17,430 nt of DNA from positions 1 through 17,430 of the forward strand of contig JAHBMJ010002616.1 in the NCBI GenBank assembly GCA_018398765.1, in the 5' to 3' direction. The stretch is from Chromera velia. Its lineage: Eukaryota; Sar; Chromeraceae. The translations under genes were made by a program, and so were the position numbers. Shown here piece by piece: positions 16,152-17,430 of this stretch (positions within the stretch are counted from its first letter, which is position 1; the number at the start of each line of letters is the position of its first letter). The notes below the pieces were generated by a model. That model did no database searches, was not told where the DNA came from, and worked only from the letters and a program-made list of their open reading frames with translations.

Positions 16152-17085
16152 CTGACTAAGAATTTTTCAGATCGGCATTTTGGTGGGTCAGCGCGCAGCC
16201 AGGAAGTGCTTTTTGGCCTTGGTGGCTGGCCGAGCCCTGGCCTGCAACGCGTAGCTTGCCTTCTGGGGCTGTCACATGGTTGGCCAATCTAAAATCGGCT
16301 CCCAAAATCGGCTTTCCGTCGAATATTTCAAGTTAATCAGAGCACGACCTAGTGCCGCCTCTCTCCCATCACACAGACTTACTCTCCAGCGATGAAAGTA
16401 GGCTTTATCGAAAGCTCAGAGGATTGGCTTCTTTGCTTTTTCTTGGGTTTATAATATTCACTCTACTGGTTGCCCTGAGAGGGTAATTTCGATCTTCCAT
16501 CACGAAGGGCACGGCCTGTCTCCACGCAAAGGGGCCTACAAAGTTGCCCCAGTAAAGCTTCCATTGAATCCCTTCCATGCGTGCGCTCTAACAAGCTCTA
16601 GATAAGGAGATGGAAAGGTTTTTTTTTATTTTATTTGAAGTGCCAAACATATAACAAAAACATATCTAACTACAAAACCTACTTTTGGTAAGTTTGCTTG
16701 GACTTTTAACCACCAGACTCAAAAAAAAAAAAAAGAAAAAAAAATCTTGACATGTCTATTCTTTTTTTTTTTTTTACCACTGTGCGTCGCCTATAGTTAC
16801 AATCTGATTCAATCAATCAATTAATCAAATCCCATCACTGACACTTTATTATCACTCGGTCGGAGTCGGTCCAGTACTAGGTCTAGTATGAATCCGTATG
16901 TATAATATAAAATAATACGTACCCCAGATAATACCAAAAATGAATTTAACTCTTTTAATGTATATTTTAAAGTTTGAATCTGGAACTTTAAAGCAGACTG
17001 AGTGGATCATGAGAACAAACGTATAACATTAATACTATGGTAGATAGTAATATCTGACTATCTAGGATATGTGAATGTGTGGAGC
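16152..17085. other. Spacer with facing A and T tracts
   Basis: No gene or RNA gene is recognised. GC-richer sequence at 16170-16600 includes AAAATCGGCT twice (near 16290 and 16305). At 16720-16775 an A-rich tract (A14-G-A9) faces a T14 tract across about 15 bases and could fold as a hairpin. The remainder is AT-rich. Confidence 0.5.
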
Positions 17086-17087
17086 TA

Positions 17088-17332
17088 GGTGTCGGCTAAA
17101 GAAAAAAAAAAATCCTTCAAAACCCTTTACTTTTTTTTTTTCTTCTTCAGTCAAACAACTGTTGTTTAAGTGTAACAGTTGCATAAGTGTTGTTCATATG
17201 TTGCACAACTGTAACAGTTGTTAAGTGTTGTTTAGAGTTACTGTAGAAAAGTAAAAAAGAAAGAAAAAAAAAAGATTTCCTCTGCATGATCGCTTACTTT
17301 TTTTCTTTTTTTTTTTTTCTTTAGCCGACGCC
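17088..17332. mobile_element. Foldback MITE-like element with TA flanks (245 bp)
   Basis: The left end GGTGTCGGCTAAAGAAAAAA and the right end TTTTTTCTTTAGCCGACGCC are inverted repeats with one mismatch in the non-homopolymeric part. Each is bordered by TA (17086-17087 and 17333-17334), as expected for Tc1/mariner-type insertions. Inside, second-tier arms (CTTTTTTTTTTTCTTC against GAAAGAAAAAAAAAAG) and ACAACTGTTG-like palindromes near the centre let almost the whole element fold back. A ~25-bp motif beginning GTAACAGTTG is repeated directly inside. No coding capacity exists, so it would depend on a transposase elsewhere. Confidence 0.7.
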
Positions 17333-17430
17333 TAGGTGCAGAGCTGTAGCAAGCAGTGTGTACATGAACATACCGAGTGGGTCAAAAAAGTGTAGCCCGT
17401 ACGGCGGTGAGTGGCCGGCCGGCAGGATGT

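Overview
The window looks like nuclear DNA from a eukaryote, most likely a protist or alga. It has long CT/CA microsatellites, an exact-period satellite, AT-rich spacers, a foldback MITE-like element and retroelement remains, and no bacterial operon structure. I could not place the species. A slime mould, chromerid or other alga would fit, but nothing in the sequence decides it.

Layout. Positions 1-1020 are a poly-C tract followed by about 1 kb of CT/CA/GA microsatellite. Positions 1119-3640 (minus) hold the only apparently intact host-type gene: a 614-codon ORF of unknown function. A single-base difference in a G9 tract would join it to a downstream coiled-coil reading frame. Positions 3641-5022 are spacer followed by a 125-bp satellite. 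Positions 5036-13351 are a short dispersed repeat (with a tRNA-like head) split by an insertion of about 8.0 kb. An unsplit relative of that repeat lies at 14432-14731. The rest is mostly AT-rich spacer with A/T tracts, ending in a foldback element with TA flanks at 17088-17332.

The main feature is the 8.0-kb insertion at 5117-13141 (minus). It is a Penelope-like retroelement (PLE) with the permuted domain order of the Naiad/Chlamys group: GIY-YIG endonuclease first, then a linker with a CxC motif, then a telomerase-like reverse transcriptase (RT). It is organised as a partial head-to-tail dimer. Read in the sense direction, a 5'-truncated 2,206-bp copy (13141-10936) comes first and a 5,819-bp unit (10935-5117) follows. 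The dimer is flanked by GCCTG/GCCTG, and the uninterrupted repeat at 14432-14731 acts as an in-window empty site. The longer unit also carries an upstream Met/Gly-rich reading frame (ORF1-like).

Both copies are decayed by nonsense codons and frame changes, but their lesions differ. Between them nearly every RT motif can still be read. The differences between the copies are mostly transitions.
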